From positions 170,875,501 to 170,939,500 of the forward strand of contig OX465601.1 of the NCBI GenBank assembly GCA_950022295.1: a DNA stretch of 64,000 nt, given 5' to 3'. Positions 11,393 to 22,196 of this stretch are shown one piece after another (position 1 is the stretch's first letter; the number at the start of each line of letters is the position of its first letter). The notes under the pieces were generated by a model. The model did no database searches. It saw only the letters and a program-made list of their open reading frames with translations, and was not told where the DNA came from. Origin of the DNA: Bromus sterilis (lineage: Eukaryota; Streptophyta; Magnoliopsida; Poales; Poaceae). Made by a program: the position numbers and the translations under genes.

Positions 11393-13811
11393 ACCACCAC
11401 CCCACTTAGGGTTTCCCCTAAGCACCTAGCCAGCCCTTAGATCCAGAATTGCCCCCAACATAGCCATTTTCGTAACCATAGCTCCCAGATCCGTTTTCGG
11501 CCGCCGGATTTCGCGATCGGACGGCTCTGGGGATGCCACGTCACCCCCCAGCCCCTCCAGCCTCCTCTCTCTCTCTCCGCTGCCCGTGGGCAGCCCCGCG
11601 CCGCCGCCTGCGCCGCCTCACCGCCGCCGACAGCCGACGCCACCCCACCTCCACGCGGCGCCTCCCTCTCCTCTCTTCCTTCCCGTGCCTCCTCACCCCT
11701 CTAACCTCCCCTTTCCCCCTCGCAGATCAGGCCGGAGCCGACGCCAACGCCATGGCTCGCCGGCGCCATGGATCCGAGCGGGAGGTCGCCCTCGCGCCCC
11801 TCTACCCTAGCCTGCGCGGCCCCAGCGACCCCCTCGTCGCGCCGCCCCTGGATCCCGCCGCTCCCGCGCCTCCTGGAGCCCTCCTCCGCCGCCTAGTCGC
11901 CCGGGACGGAGCCGGCATCAGCCGCCGCCGCGGCCAGCCTCCGTTCGGGAGGAGGAAGCGCCAGCCATCACACCCAGCTGGGCCGGCCATGCCCACGTGG
12001 CCCAGCGCCAGCCAAGGCCCAGCCGGCCCCCCTCCACACAGCCCGATCCGGCCTACAGGGCCCATGGCCTCTCCGCTGTCCAGATAGGCCACGGCCCAGA
12101 GGTGAGAGCCCCAGCCCCTTTTTTATTTTACTTATTTTATTTTTTTTCTCTGTTGGGCCCAGTAGATATCGGCCCGTTTAGTTTTTTTTTCCGCTAGGTT
12201 TTATTTATTTATTTAGGCAGATTGTATTAGTTGTTTTTGCGGTAGCTATGACTTTTCACCGGTAGCTCCGATGGAGACGATTTCTACATAAAATTGCTCC
12301 GTTTTGCGCGTAGATTAATAAAATGTTGCTTGTTGCCATGTTTGACCTTGTTTACATGCTGTTTACCTGCTAATTACACTGTTTGCCACTTTAAACTGTA
12401 ATTGCTATAACTTTTTATCCGTTGCTCCGATAAAAATGTTTCTTGCATGTAACTTGACAAGAATTGCATGTAGATTGTGTTTTTGCTGCTCTTGCTTGCT
12501 AATAAAAATAATAAAATATTGTTTAGGGCAGAACCGTAGCAAATGCAATAAATATCGTGGGGTCCGCAATAGTTTGCCATGCATAGGTTTTACCCCCACT
12601 TAAAGTGACTAGATTAGAAAGTTTACTTTATGCTTCACCTCTTGCCATGCTTGTGTGATTCCATGCTTCTGTGCTTTGCCATGTGAACAACTTTGTTGAA
12701 AACCTGTAGCTAAACAACTTGAACCACCGTAAATGTGCGGTATCCTCGTGTGTGACGAGTACTCCACTTAACCTGTTAGTAACCGCTCTCGACGGTAGGT
12801 GCGATGTCTCGTGTTTCCTTCTTGTTGATGCTTGCTCGTGTTTGCCTCGTAGTAATAGAGTGCTTGCTTGTTGATTGCTTTCCAGTGTTTACCTTCTTGT
12901 GTGCTTCCGCGGGTACCTCTCGGAGACGATGCGAGCTTGCGATCAACTACACATTCGGAACCCGACTTATCAACAGGCAAGGACTATGCATTACTTATGA
13001 TTCATTCTATTTCAACCATCGGTTTGCATGCTAGTATAGGTTAGGTTCGATGTTTGATCCTACCACATGTTTACAGCCTCTTTCAAACCGATACAGCCAT
13101 GTCCCCTCCCAACAAACCTTGTACTGCTATGTTACTATTGCTCGTTGCTCAGCCCCTGCTTAGTATGCATGCTTAGGATGCTACGGTGTTACCCTGTTAA
13201 TCCTTGGTTTGGGATATCACATTATTATATTGTTGTTGATGATATTGATTATTTTAAATGTTGACTATATTCGACGAAGGATGGAAGGTCTAGGCTATCC
13301 CGCCCCGACGCTTTGTTCCATTCGAGTCACCTAGGACCCGAGTTCCGGGTATTAGTTTTAAGACTGAGCGTGCCTAACCGCGTGTGGGATTTTATGGGGT
13401 CCCCTTTTCATACCTACCTAGCTTCAAACGTTTCTAGTGGTGGCCCAAGCTGTTATCATTTGAAACCGTGTGTGTGCTGGTCGGCCGCCATTTGTTTACA
13501 AACCAATCTGGACAAGTGAGGACATAGTTCCCTTGCTGGCCCACCTTGTCCGGCTGAGGACCCGGTTTCCCATGTGTGATTAACCGGCTATCCAAACCTG
13601 CGACAGACGGTTGAGACCAGATCCAGAGCGCGGCCGGCTCCTGAGATGGATGTCGACTCACCGGGGGCCACCCGGATTTGTTCGTTGTTAGTTAGAGGGA
13701 CCTGTCGTTTCGGATCTCTTGGAACTAAATCATAAAATGGTTGCCTGTGATGGGTAGGAACTGAGAGAGATGGACGTGCGTGCGGAGCCTTGTAATGGGC
13801 AGTTGGTAAGC

Positions 13812-14276
13812 CCCTGCAGGGTTAAATCTTTTCGAGAAGCCGTGTCCAAGGTTATGGACGACTTGAGACCTACTCCTTGTTCATAGAAAACAACAACTGA
13901 GATAATCTTAATATAACTTGATCAACGTGTGTGTGTGTCTTGACTGCTTCTTCTTCGTTGGGATGCGAAGAGGAGGACAAGGATAGGATAGGTGTTATGT
14001 TTGCGTAAGTAATTGATAGCAAGACTTGTTGGAGGCGATTTCTCATCGAATGCTTGGCTCCTTATCTTACTCTCTAGATCGTTAGCCACCTCATAAATGC
14101 TAGTGCGGCAGCAACCTCACCACTTACCCCATCCTTACCGTAAACTACTAGTTGTCCTAGAATGACGAGTGATGAAGTCCTTGCTGGGTCAGATGACCAC
14201 TACAGTTGGATGCTGAGTACTTCTGTACTCATGATACTACCCCCAAACTCTTTTCAGGGTTCTTGATCGACAACAG
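13812..14276 (+). other. Conserved LTR hairpin module, element C 5' LTR
   Basis: CCCTGCAGGG (13812-13821), CTTTTCGAGAAG (13828-13839) and CCGTGTCCAAGG (13840-13851, one mismatch) are followed by TGAGTAC-TTCT-GTACTCA (14214-14231). CTCTTTTCAG with AG ending at 14257 comes next, then a 19-nt segment (14258-14276) that ends CAACAG before GTATGG, which resembles a donor site. Confidence 0.65.
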
Positions 14277-14628
14277 GTATGGTGATCGACTTTTCACGTG
14301 GAGACTCGACGACGACTAGTTAGGCGGATCCCGGCGGAGGGCCTGGACCCGTGTGGTTATGGGGATCGATGTTTTTCTCTTTGCCACTAGGCATTTGATT
14401 GTAGTCTGTACCCAGACATGTATCTTCCGATGTTGTATTGTATTTGAGGCAGTTTTATGCCGATTGTATGAGATGTTGCCTCCTTGTATCTGTAATGTTG
14501 TGATATCATGTTGGAAATCCGGGACATATAGCTTTGTCATATGTCGCGGTGGGACCGATATGTGCTTTGTCCCCGGATCTGGATGGAAACATCTAGATCT
14601 GGAACAGTACCGCATATCGGGCCTTACA

Positions 14629-15228
14629 ACTTGGTATCAGAGCCTTACCGACCGTAGGATCCCTTCTCTGGCCGAAGTCGAGTCTAGACAAAAATTATTT
14701 TGTAGTCACTAAGTTAGTTATCGGAGAGTAGGATTCTTTTTCCTCCTTACCTTGCTCTGGTCAGGACAACTGTCGTAAGAGTTTTAATTCTCGCCTTATC
14801 CCCTTTCAAAATCTAGGATCTCGAGTGAGTGGAGTATCGAAATCGTTACAATGCCTTGCTTGCAGCATATTGTCTCGATTCCGATCTCAGGTTGGAATTC
14901 CTGTAGTACCTTTAGCTTCTCCTACTTCGGGTAGCATCTGGGTCATCCATTGCCATCCATCCTTTTACCGGTGTTTTTACGACTTGTGTCAAAAAGCGCT
15001 ATCCCTTTGACCAGGTTTTAGCTGTCATTCTTCCTCTTGACACTGACGGTTTCGTTTTCCCGACGATGTCGTCTCTCTGCGGAAATTTATCTCGACAGAA
15101 GTTCGATGTCGACATTGAGCAGAGTCCCTTGTTGGTGGTGTTGAAGATCGTCGACTCTCTTTTCTTCCCCCCTCTCCCCCAGATCGTCCAGGATCTCGGG
15201 ACGAGATCCCTTGTTGGTGGTGTTGTAT
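14629..15228 (+). other. Element C internal region with PBS, no protein genes
   Basis: 600 bp between the LTRs. It begins with ACTTGGTATCAGAGCC (PBS for initiator tRNA-Met, 14629-14644). The first 130 bp resemble the start of the chromovirus F internal region, for example GGCC-AAGTCGAGTCTAG and CTCCTTACC. The last 45 bp contain GATCTCGGGACGAGATCCC, matching the 3' untranslated end of F next to its polypurine tract. A start codon at 15066 sits where gag would begin but opens only a short frame. It keeps the replication signals and has lost the coding region. Confidence 0.8.
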
Positions 15229-15694
15229 TGTAACAACCCAGATTTCACAAAAATTAAAAAATTTGTTTTCGGTGTGAATTGTTTGATTGTCTGATTTATT
15301 TGCGTTGTTTGCATCCCCGATTTTTCGATCGGCGATTATTTTTCCCCCTCTTATCTCGTATCGGACGGAGACTGACCCTTGCCACCCTGACACTCGACCT
15401 TTGCGACACAGGGTTTCGCCCGATCACCGTCGCGAGACCGCACGAGACCAGCCGCAGCCAACGGAACGAAAAACCCCGCTTAATAATTAAACGGGTTATT
15501 TTTATAGCGCGCCGGAAAGTGTTTTAGGAACGGTTCCAGCGCTAGGTGAACGCCGCCGGCTCGACGCGCTGATCGCGCAGTTCGAAGTTTTACCCGAATC
15601 AGAGGTACTCCGGACCCCCGGCGGTCAGAAACGTGAACACCGCGCGCGCGAGAGAAAAACCGGGGATGTTTTTGCAAACTGCCAGCCACCTGGG

Positions 15695-15704
15695 CTATAT
15701 AAAG
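15695..15704 (+). promoter_or_regulatory. TATA box of element C 3' LTR
   Basis: CTATATAAAG at the same LTR offset as the copy at 11383. Transcription from it would read out into the flanking B sequence. Confidence 0.65.
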
Positions 15705-18111
15705 ACCACCACCCCACTTAGGGTTTCCCCTAAGCACCTAGCCAGCCCTCACATCCAGATTTTCCCCCAACATAGCCATTTTCGTAACCCTAGCTCCCAG
15801 ATCCGTTTTCGGCCACCGTATTTCGCGATCGGACGGCTCTAGGGATGCCATAACACCCCCAGCCCCTCCAGCCTCCTCTCTCTCTCTCCTCTGCCCGTGG
15901 GCAGCCCCGCGCCGCCGCCTGCGCCGCATCACCGCCGCCGACAGCCGGCGCCACCCCACCTCCGAGCGGCACCTCCCTCTCCTCTCTTCCTCCTCCTGCC
16001 TCCTCTCCCCTCTAACCTCCCCTTTCCCCCTCGCAGATCAGGCCGGAGCCGACGCCAACGCCATGGCTCGCCGGTGCCATTGATCCGAGCGGAAGCTCAC
16101 CCTCGCGCCCCTCTTCCCCAGCCCGCGCGGCCCCGGCAACCCCCTCGTCGCGCCGCCCCTGGATCCCGCCGCTCCCGCGCCTCCTGGAGCCCTCCTCCGC
16201 TGCCTAGTCGCTCGGGACGGAGCCGACAACAGCCGCCGCCGCGGCCAGCCTCCGTTCGGGAGGAGGAGGCGCCAGCCATCGCACCCAGCTGGGCCGGCCA
16301 GGCCCACGTGGCCCAGCCCCAGCCAAGGCCCAGCCGGCCCCCCTCCACACAGCCCGATCCGGCCTCCAGGGACCATGGCCTCTCCACTGTCCAGATGGGC
16401 CACGGCCCAGAGGTGAGCGCCCCAGCCCCTTTTTTATTTTTTTTCTCTGTTGGGCCCAGTAGATTTCGGCCCGTTTAGTTTTTTTTTCTGCTAGGTTTTA
16501 TTTATTTATTGAGGCAGATTGTATTAGTTGTTTTTGCGGTAGCTATAACTTTTCACCGGTAGCTCCGATGGAGACGCTTTCTACATGAAAGTTGCTCCGT
16601 TTTGCGCGTAGATTAATAAAATGTTGCTTGTTGCCATGTTTGACTTTGTTTACATGCTGTTTACCTGCTAATTACACTGTCTGCCACTGTAAACTGTAAT
16701 TGCTATAACTTTGTATCCGTTGCTCCGATAAAAATGTTTCTTACATGTAACTTGACTAGAATTGCTTGTAGATTGTGTTTTTGCTGCTCTTGCTTGCTAA
16801 TAAAAATAATAAAATATTGTTTAGGGCAGAACCGTACCAAATGCAATAAATATCATGGGGTCCGCAATAGTTTGCCATGTATAGGTTTTACCCCCACTTA
16901 AAGTGACTAGATTAGATAGTTTACCATATGCTTCACCTCTTGACATGCTTGTGTGATTCCATGCTTCTGTGCTTTGCCATGTTAAAAAATTTGTTGATAA
17001 CCTGTAGCTAAGCAACTTGAACCACCGTAAATGTGCGGTATCGTCGTGTGTGACGAGTACTCCACTTAAACTGTTAGTAACCGCTCTCGACGGTAGGTGC
17101 GATGTCTCGTGTTGCCTTCTTGTTGATGCTTGCTCGTGTTTTCCTCGCAGTAATAGAGTGGTTGATCGTTGATTGCTTTCCAGTGTTTATCGTCTTGTGT
17201 GCTTCCGTGGGTACCTCTCGGAGACGATGCGAGCTTGCGATCAACTACACCTTCGGAACTCGACTTATCAACAGGCAAGGACTATGCATTACTTATGATC
17301 CATTCTATTTCAACCAGCGGTTTGCATGCTAGTATAGGTTAGGTTCGATGTTTGATCCTACCACATGTTTACAGCCTCTTTCAAACCGATACAGCCATGT
17401 CCCCTCCCAGCAAACCTTGTACTGCTATGTTACTATTTCTCGTTGCCCAGCCCCTGCTTAGTATGCATGCTTAGGATGCTTCGATGTTACCCTGTTACTC
17501 CTTGGTTTGGGATATCACATTATTATATTGTTGTTGATGATATTGATTATTATAAATGTTGACTATATTCGACGAAGGATGGAAGGACTAGGCTATCCCG
17601 CCCCGACGCTTTGTTCCATTCGAGTCACCAAGGACCCGAGTTCCGGGTATTGGTTTTAAGACTGAGCGTGCCTAACCGCTTGTGGGATTTTATGGGGTCC
17701 CCTTTTCTTACCTACCTAGCTTCAAACGTTTCTAGTGGTGGCCCAAGCTGATTTACCATTTGAAACCATGTGTATGCTGGTCGGCCGCCAGTTGTCTACA
17801 AACCAACCTGGACCAGTGAGGACATAGTTCCCTTGCTGGCCCACCTTGTCCGGCTGAGGACCCGGTTTCCCATGTGTGATTAACCGGCTATCCAAACCTG
17901 CGACAGACGGTTGAGACCAGATCGAGAGCGTGGCCGGCTCCTGAGATGGATGTCGACTCACCGGGGGCCACCCGGATTTGTTCATTGTTAGTTAGAGGGA
18001 CCTGTCGTTCCGTATCTCTTGGAACTAAATCATAAAATGGTTGCCTGTGATGGGTAGCAACTGAGAGAGATGGACGTGTGTGCGGAGCATTGTAATGGGC
18101 AGTTGGTACAC

Positions 18112-18573
18112 CCCTGCAGGGTTAAATCTTTTCGAGAAGCCGTGTCCACGGTTATGGACGACTGGAGACCTACTCCTTAATATACAACAACAACTGACAT
18201 AATCTTAATATAACTTGATCAACGTGTGTGTGTGCCTTGACTGCTTCTTCTTCGTCGGGATGCGAAGTGGAGGACAAGGATAGGATAGGTGTTATGTTTG
18301 CGTAAGTAGTTGATAGCAAGACTTGTTGGAGGCGATTCCTCATCGAATGCTTGGCTCCTTATCTTACTCTCTAGATCGTTAGCCACCTCATAAATGCTAG
18401 TGCGGCAGCAACCTAACCACTTACCCCATCCTTACCGTAAACTACTAGTTGTCCTAGAATGACGAGTGATGAAGTCTTTGCTGGGTCAGATGACCACTAC
18501 AGTTGGGTGCTGAGTACTTCTGTACTCATGATACTACCCCCAAACTCTTTTCAGGGTTCTTGATCGACAACAG
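18112..18573 (+). other. Conserved LTR hairpin module, element C 3' LTR
   Basis: CCCTGCAGGG (18112-18121), CTTTTCGAGAAG, then a perfect CCGTG-TC-CACGG stem, followed by TGAGTAC-TTCT-GTACTCA (18511-18528). An acceptor-like TTTTCAG ends at 18554, with a 19-nt segment before GTATGG at 18574. Confidence 0.65.
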
Positions 18574-18926
18574 GTATGGTGATCGACGTTTCACATGGAG
18601 ACTCGACGACGACTAGTTAGGCGGATCCCGGCGGAGGGCCTGGACCCGTGTGGTTATGGGGATCGATGTTTTTTCTGTTTGCCACTAGGCATTTGATTGT
18701 AGTCTGTACCCAGACATGTATCTTCCGTTGTTGTATTGTATTTGAGGTAGTTGTATGCCGATTGTATGAGATGTTGTATCCTTGTATCTGTAATGTTGTG
18801 ATATCATGTTGGAAATCCGGGGCATATGGCTTTGTCATATGTCGCGGTGGGACCGATATGTGCTTTGTCCCCGGATCTGGATGGAAACATCTAGATCTGG
18901 AACAGTACCGCATATCGGGCCTTACA

Positions 18927-18997
18927 TGTGGTTAGGTGTCCTTCGTTACCACCAGAACCACCTGTGGTTAGGTGTCCTTCGTTACCACCAGAACCAC
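18927..18997. repeat. 36-bp direct repeat, two copies
   Basis: Two adjacent copies (18927-18962 and 18963-18997) start TGTGGTTAGGTGTCC and end ACCAGAACCAC. The first copy begins exactly at the TSD of element C, so C landed in the first repeat. A third, degenerate copy lies at about 10575-10610 on the other side of C, also in the B LTR. Confidence 0.85.
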
Positions 18998-19199
18998 TCT
19001 TAAACTTCTTCCAACACAGGACCACGCGCATAACAACTCTGGCTGTCAGGACTACCGCCGCCTGCCTGATCAGGGCAGCTCGAGCATGTAGCCCCCCCCC
19101 CTACTTGGTGATACAAATAAGAGAACCCACTAGCAGACCGAATCAAGGCCCGCCCATATAGGAAAATGTGGCTGCATGGATTAGTCCGGTTCGGTGGCA

Positions 19200-19640
19200 C
19201 CTGGTCAACTTGTCACGAAGCATATCTCCAACAACGAACACAAGCATCAGGTGCAACATGAGTATCAGATCATAACAATGCATAGCATATTAACATGACA
19301 GCTTCAGATATGATCAAACACATTTTAGATGGTGAACTTATCCATGTTACCAAGATTAAGTTATTAACATGGCAACATTATGAATGCAATTAAGCATAAC
19401 TTAGGCATAGCATGATCTGACATAAAGATAACTTGAGCACCTTAACATGATGTTGGTATGTGGTGGTTACGATGATGCATAGCATAACATGGCAGTGACA
19501 TGATCAAAGCATGGCATGGATGTAACATGGCAAAACATAGCAATAGCATGGTAATGATAACATCAAACATAGCATAGCATGGCAATGATAACATAAATCA
19601 TAGCATAGCAACACGATCATGATCACCGATATAAGCATAT
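19200..19640. repeat. Low-complexity AT-rich tract built on CATAGCATGGCAATGATAACAT-like words
   Basis: Irregular repeats of the words CATAGCA, CATGGCA and ATGATAACAT run through this stretch of the B LTR. No fixed period is visible. It looks like decayed short-word expansion rather than a defined satellite. Confidence 0.5.
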
Positions 19641-20512
19641 AATCGAACAACAATTTTAGCAGCATGTCAAAGCTTTGCAAAGTTGCAAATGGTATTGTGG
19701 CTTGCCTTTCACTCGAGGAGTGTTAAATACTCCCGGTTCTTCAATACCAGCAAAGTCCTGCAAAACATTTTATAAAAAGGTACGGCGAAAAAGTCAAACA
19801 ACACCTTTTATTTGACCAGCACATAACAACGGAAAATCATGGGACAAGACCTATGCCACATTAAAGAGGAGGTTAAGAGCAAAAGAATGCAAAAATATTC
19901 ATCTCATTGGACTTATAGATTAAAAGATAATCATGGTCAAACTTGGGTCAAAATAATTGATTTAAATTGATTTAAATCAATTTTCTTGAATTTCCCAGGG
20001 GGGGTGACGTCGAAGGCGTAAACTGGACAGAGGCTTCCAGGTGGGCCAGCCCTGTTAGATCCAGAGAGAGAGAAACAGGGTCAGGGGCTCTCGCCGGCGG
20101 CGAACTCTGGCGAGGAGGCCACGGCCGAAGGTGGCGATGGCGTGGGGTGGTCGAGAAGGTCCACGTGGTCACGCCCGTACCCGTGGCGCTTCAACCGGTG
20201 GTCGGACGGCGTCGAGCTCGTCTTCGTGGCGGCGCAGAGGTACGGACTTCCGACGAGGTTGAAGCCGTCGGCGATTCCGGCCACGAATTGAGTCGGGCTG
20301 AGTTTGGGAACGGTCAGGAGGGCAAGGGGAGCTCAACCGCGTTGGCTTGGAGGCGGGGGAGGCACAGGAGGTGGCTGGAGACGAAGGGGGCCAAGCGGCG
20401 GGGTGGTGGCCGGAGGCGGGGAAGAACCCTTTTCGGCTGCAATTACTTGGGCTCGGGGCTCGATTGGAAGTGGAGGAGTGCTTCTGGTGTATCAAGGCGA
20501 GGCTGGGGGGTG

Positions 20513-20524
20513 CCTTATATAGCG
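20513..20524 (-). promoter_or_regulatory. TATA box of element B LTR
   Basis: On the minus strand this reads CCGCTATATAAGG, followed by a GC-rich leader, the same arrangement as in family-2 LTRs. The element B transcript would start near 20480 and read leftwards. Confidence 0.6.
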
Positions 20525-22196
20525 GGGCGGCGATGCCCGAGCCAGGCGGCGAAAACAGCTGCGGCCACGGCCGGGCGGTGATTTGGCGGGGTTCGGGGAG
20601 CTTCGAGGTGGTTCTAGGGGTTGCAGAAGATGCTCACGCGCGAGCAGTGCACAAGGAGCCGAGGGGGAGAGGCCATGGCGACAGGGACAAGTCAATGGAC
20701 ACTGTGGCCACGGGTGGTGCTTGGCGGCGAGCGGACGGCGAGAATCCGACGAGGATAAGGGGATGGGGTGCGGGCACGTGCAAAGTAGGCCCGTGCGACG
20801 CGGGTGGACAGCAGCAAGGCGACGCGGACGGCCTGCAGCACGTGCTGGACGCATCCAGAGGCTCGGGCACGCGCGCAGAGCACCATGGGGTCTGTGCATC
20901 CAGTGGGTTTCTTCGTGGCCAAGCATGTCTAACACATGATACTTTCAATGCTGGTCACTAATATGGGCTTGGTTGGTCAAAAGGAACTATAGGGTGATCA
21001 TATCTTCAAAGATAAGGTTGCTCTTGCAAACTTGGGAAGAAATTTGGGATTAACTGGTGTACAGTGGGTGTGGGTGGTGTTGTCAACTGGCTATAGGGTA
21101 CAAAGGACTAGGCTTATGGAATGTTTGGGCTCAAATGAAACAAGTTTGCACACACCTACTTTGTAAATGCCCCAATGCTGCAGAAGGTGTTTGTACTGGG
21201 TTGTGTCTTGTACATTGCTCCCCTAGGCATGAGATTTTGCATAGCTCAATCATACACTAGGATGAGTATGTACACCAAGTTTCACATCATTTGGAGCAAG
21301 ATAGCTAGTATTTCCTTTGCAAATGTCCAAATAGACCAGAAATGCAATGTTGAAGCTAGCATCTCATAGGTTTGGTGGAATTGGCTGAAAATTGGTTTAG
21401 CTTGGTTATTTGGCATGGTTCACATGTGTATAAAATTTCATAGCCATTGGACACACATAGCACTTGCTTCACAATGTGACCCATTGGTCAGAAACTTAAA
21501 CATGTTTGTGCACACACATGGGTGATTAGATTTGGCTCATATTTGGTTTGGTGGAGTTATTGGGTGGTAGGATCATGCACAAAAAGTCTCAAGGCAAGTG
21601 GGATCCCCTATCATGCACTTTCTTCACAATGCCCCCTTGTTGCATCCAAACTTTGGGGATTTATTGTGGGATTTTGGCTAAGAAAATGGTGGTGGAATTT
21701 GGTGGAGATCAATGATATGATCATATGAGATTGCACAAAAAGTTTCACCAGCAATGGATCAAGAGAAATGGCACTCCCTTCACAAAGCTCCAATCTGTCC
21801 CCACAGAAAAATGAATTTTTCTAGAGGAAAAACCCACTTGGGCTTTGAAATGTTTTTTGAGAATTTGGCAAGATATGATGTCAATGACATGTGGGAATTA
21901 TTTCGGGCTTTATGGAGCAATATAAATAGGGGTTGCTTCACAAACCTCAAATAATAGGAATATCCAATTTATTGGAAAAAAGGAATATAAGGCTTGAATA
22001 AAATGGTGGCTTGGATGAGGTGGATCAATGGAATGGCATTGGAAAGGCTTGGATTCAAGGGTCACTTGAGCATGGAAAGAAAATATGCTCAAGTTTCAAG
22101 TCCAACGAGGTGCTCAAAATCAAATCCAATAGAAAATCCAGAAATAGATCTGAAAAGTTTTTGGAAAAAGAAAGTTCCAAAATCCAGGGTGTCACA

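Larger units (their letters stand above)
10916..14628 (+). repeat. 5' LTR of element C
   Basis: Starts TGTAACAGCCC and ends GGGCCTTACA. Order inside: a conserved 5' segment, a TATA box (11383), a GC-rich leader (11530-12100) ending in a G|GTGAG donor-like site at 12101/12102, a T-rich stretch, about 1.7 kb of moderate GC, the hairpin module (13812-14276), and the PBS-proximal end. Reading frames in the GC-rich part, such as 11533-12087, are Pro/Arg/Ser-rich and are not kept in frame in the second LTR. Confidence 0.92.
10916..18926 (+). mobile_element. Element C: complete non-autonomous LTR retrotransposon (family 2)
   Basis: This is a full two-LTR element of 8.0 kb flanked by a perfect 5-bp TSD, TGTGG (10911-10915 and 18927-18931). 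The LTRs are 3.7 kb each (10916-14628 and 15229-18926), start TGTAACA and end GGGCCTTACA. The internal region is only 600 bp and has no gag or pol, so the element must have been moved by proteins of another element. The LTRs differ from each other at many single positions and small indels, so the insertion is not recent. It lies inside the LTR of element B. Confidence 0.93.
15229..18926 (+). repeat. 3' LTR of element C
   Basis: Collinear with 10916-14628. Its start is TGTAACAACCC (A where the 5' LTR has G). TATA box CTATATAAAG at 15695-15704, donor-like AG|GTGAGC at 16412/16413, hairpin module 18112-18573. It ends GGGCCTTACA at 18926, directly followed by the TSD TGTGG. Confidence 0.92.
6997..22196 (-). 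mobile_element. Element B: family-3 LTR retrotransposon, interrupted by C; left end not in window
   Basis: An LTR element reads leftwards. Its LTR starts at 22196 (TGTGACACCC on the minus strand) and ends at 9912 (GGGGTGCCACA), with C inserted between 10915 and 18927. The PBS is at 9907-9891, and 9890-6997 is internal DNA with one open reading frame and two tandem-repeat tracts. Element A is inserted at 6996/6997. No gag or pol is visible in the surviving 2.9 kb of internal DNA. The right flank AAAAG (22197-22201) is the likely TSD; the flanking DNA is element D. B is either non-autonomous or its pol lies beyond A, outside the window. Confidence 0.8.
18927..22196 (-). repeat. Element B LTR, 5' part
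   Basis: The remainder of the B LTR to the right of C. On the minus strand it starts TGTGACACCCTGG at 22196 and runs AT-rich to about 20960. It then has a GC-rich segment (20960-20090) with a TATA box at 20513-20524, and ends in AT-rich low-complexity DNA (19640-19200). Reading frames in the GC-rich part are composition effects. Together with 9912-10915 the LTR is about 4.3 kb. Confidence 0.8.

Noticed and set aside
19200..19640. CRISPR-like or regular satellite array in the CATAGCATGG words
   Set aside because: Word spacing is irregular and there are no constant repeats with unique spacers.
20513..20961. GC-rich host gene with promoter on the + strand near 20.1-21.0 kb
   Set aside because: The only good TATA box there reads leftwards and fits the LTR layout of element B; no intron-exon pattern or known domain was seen.
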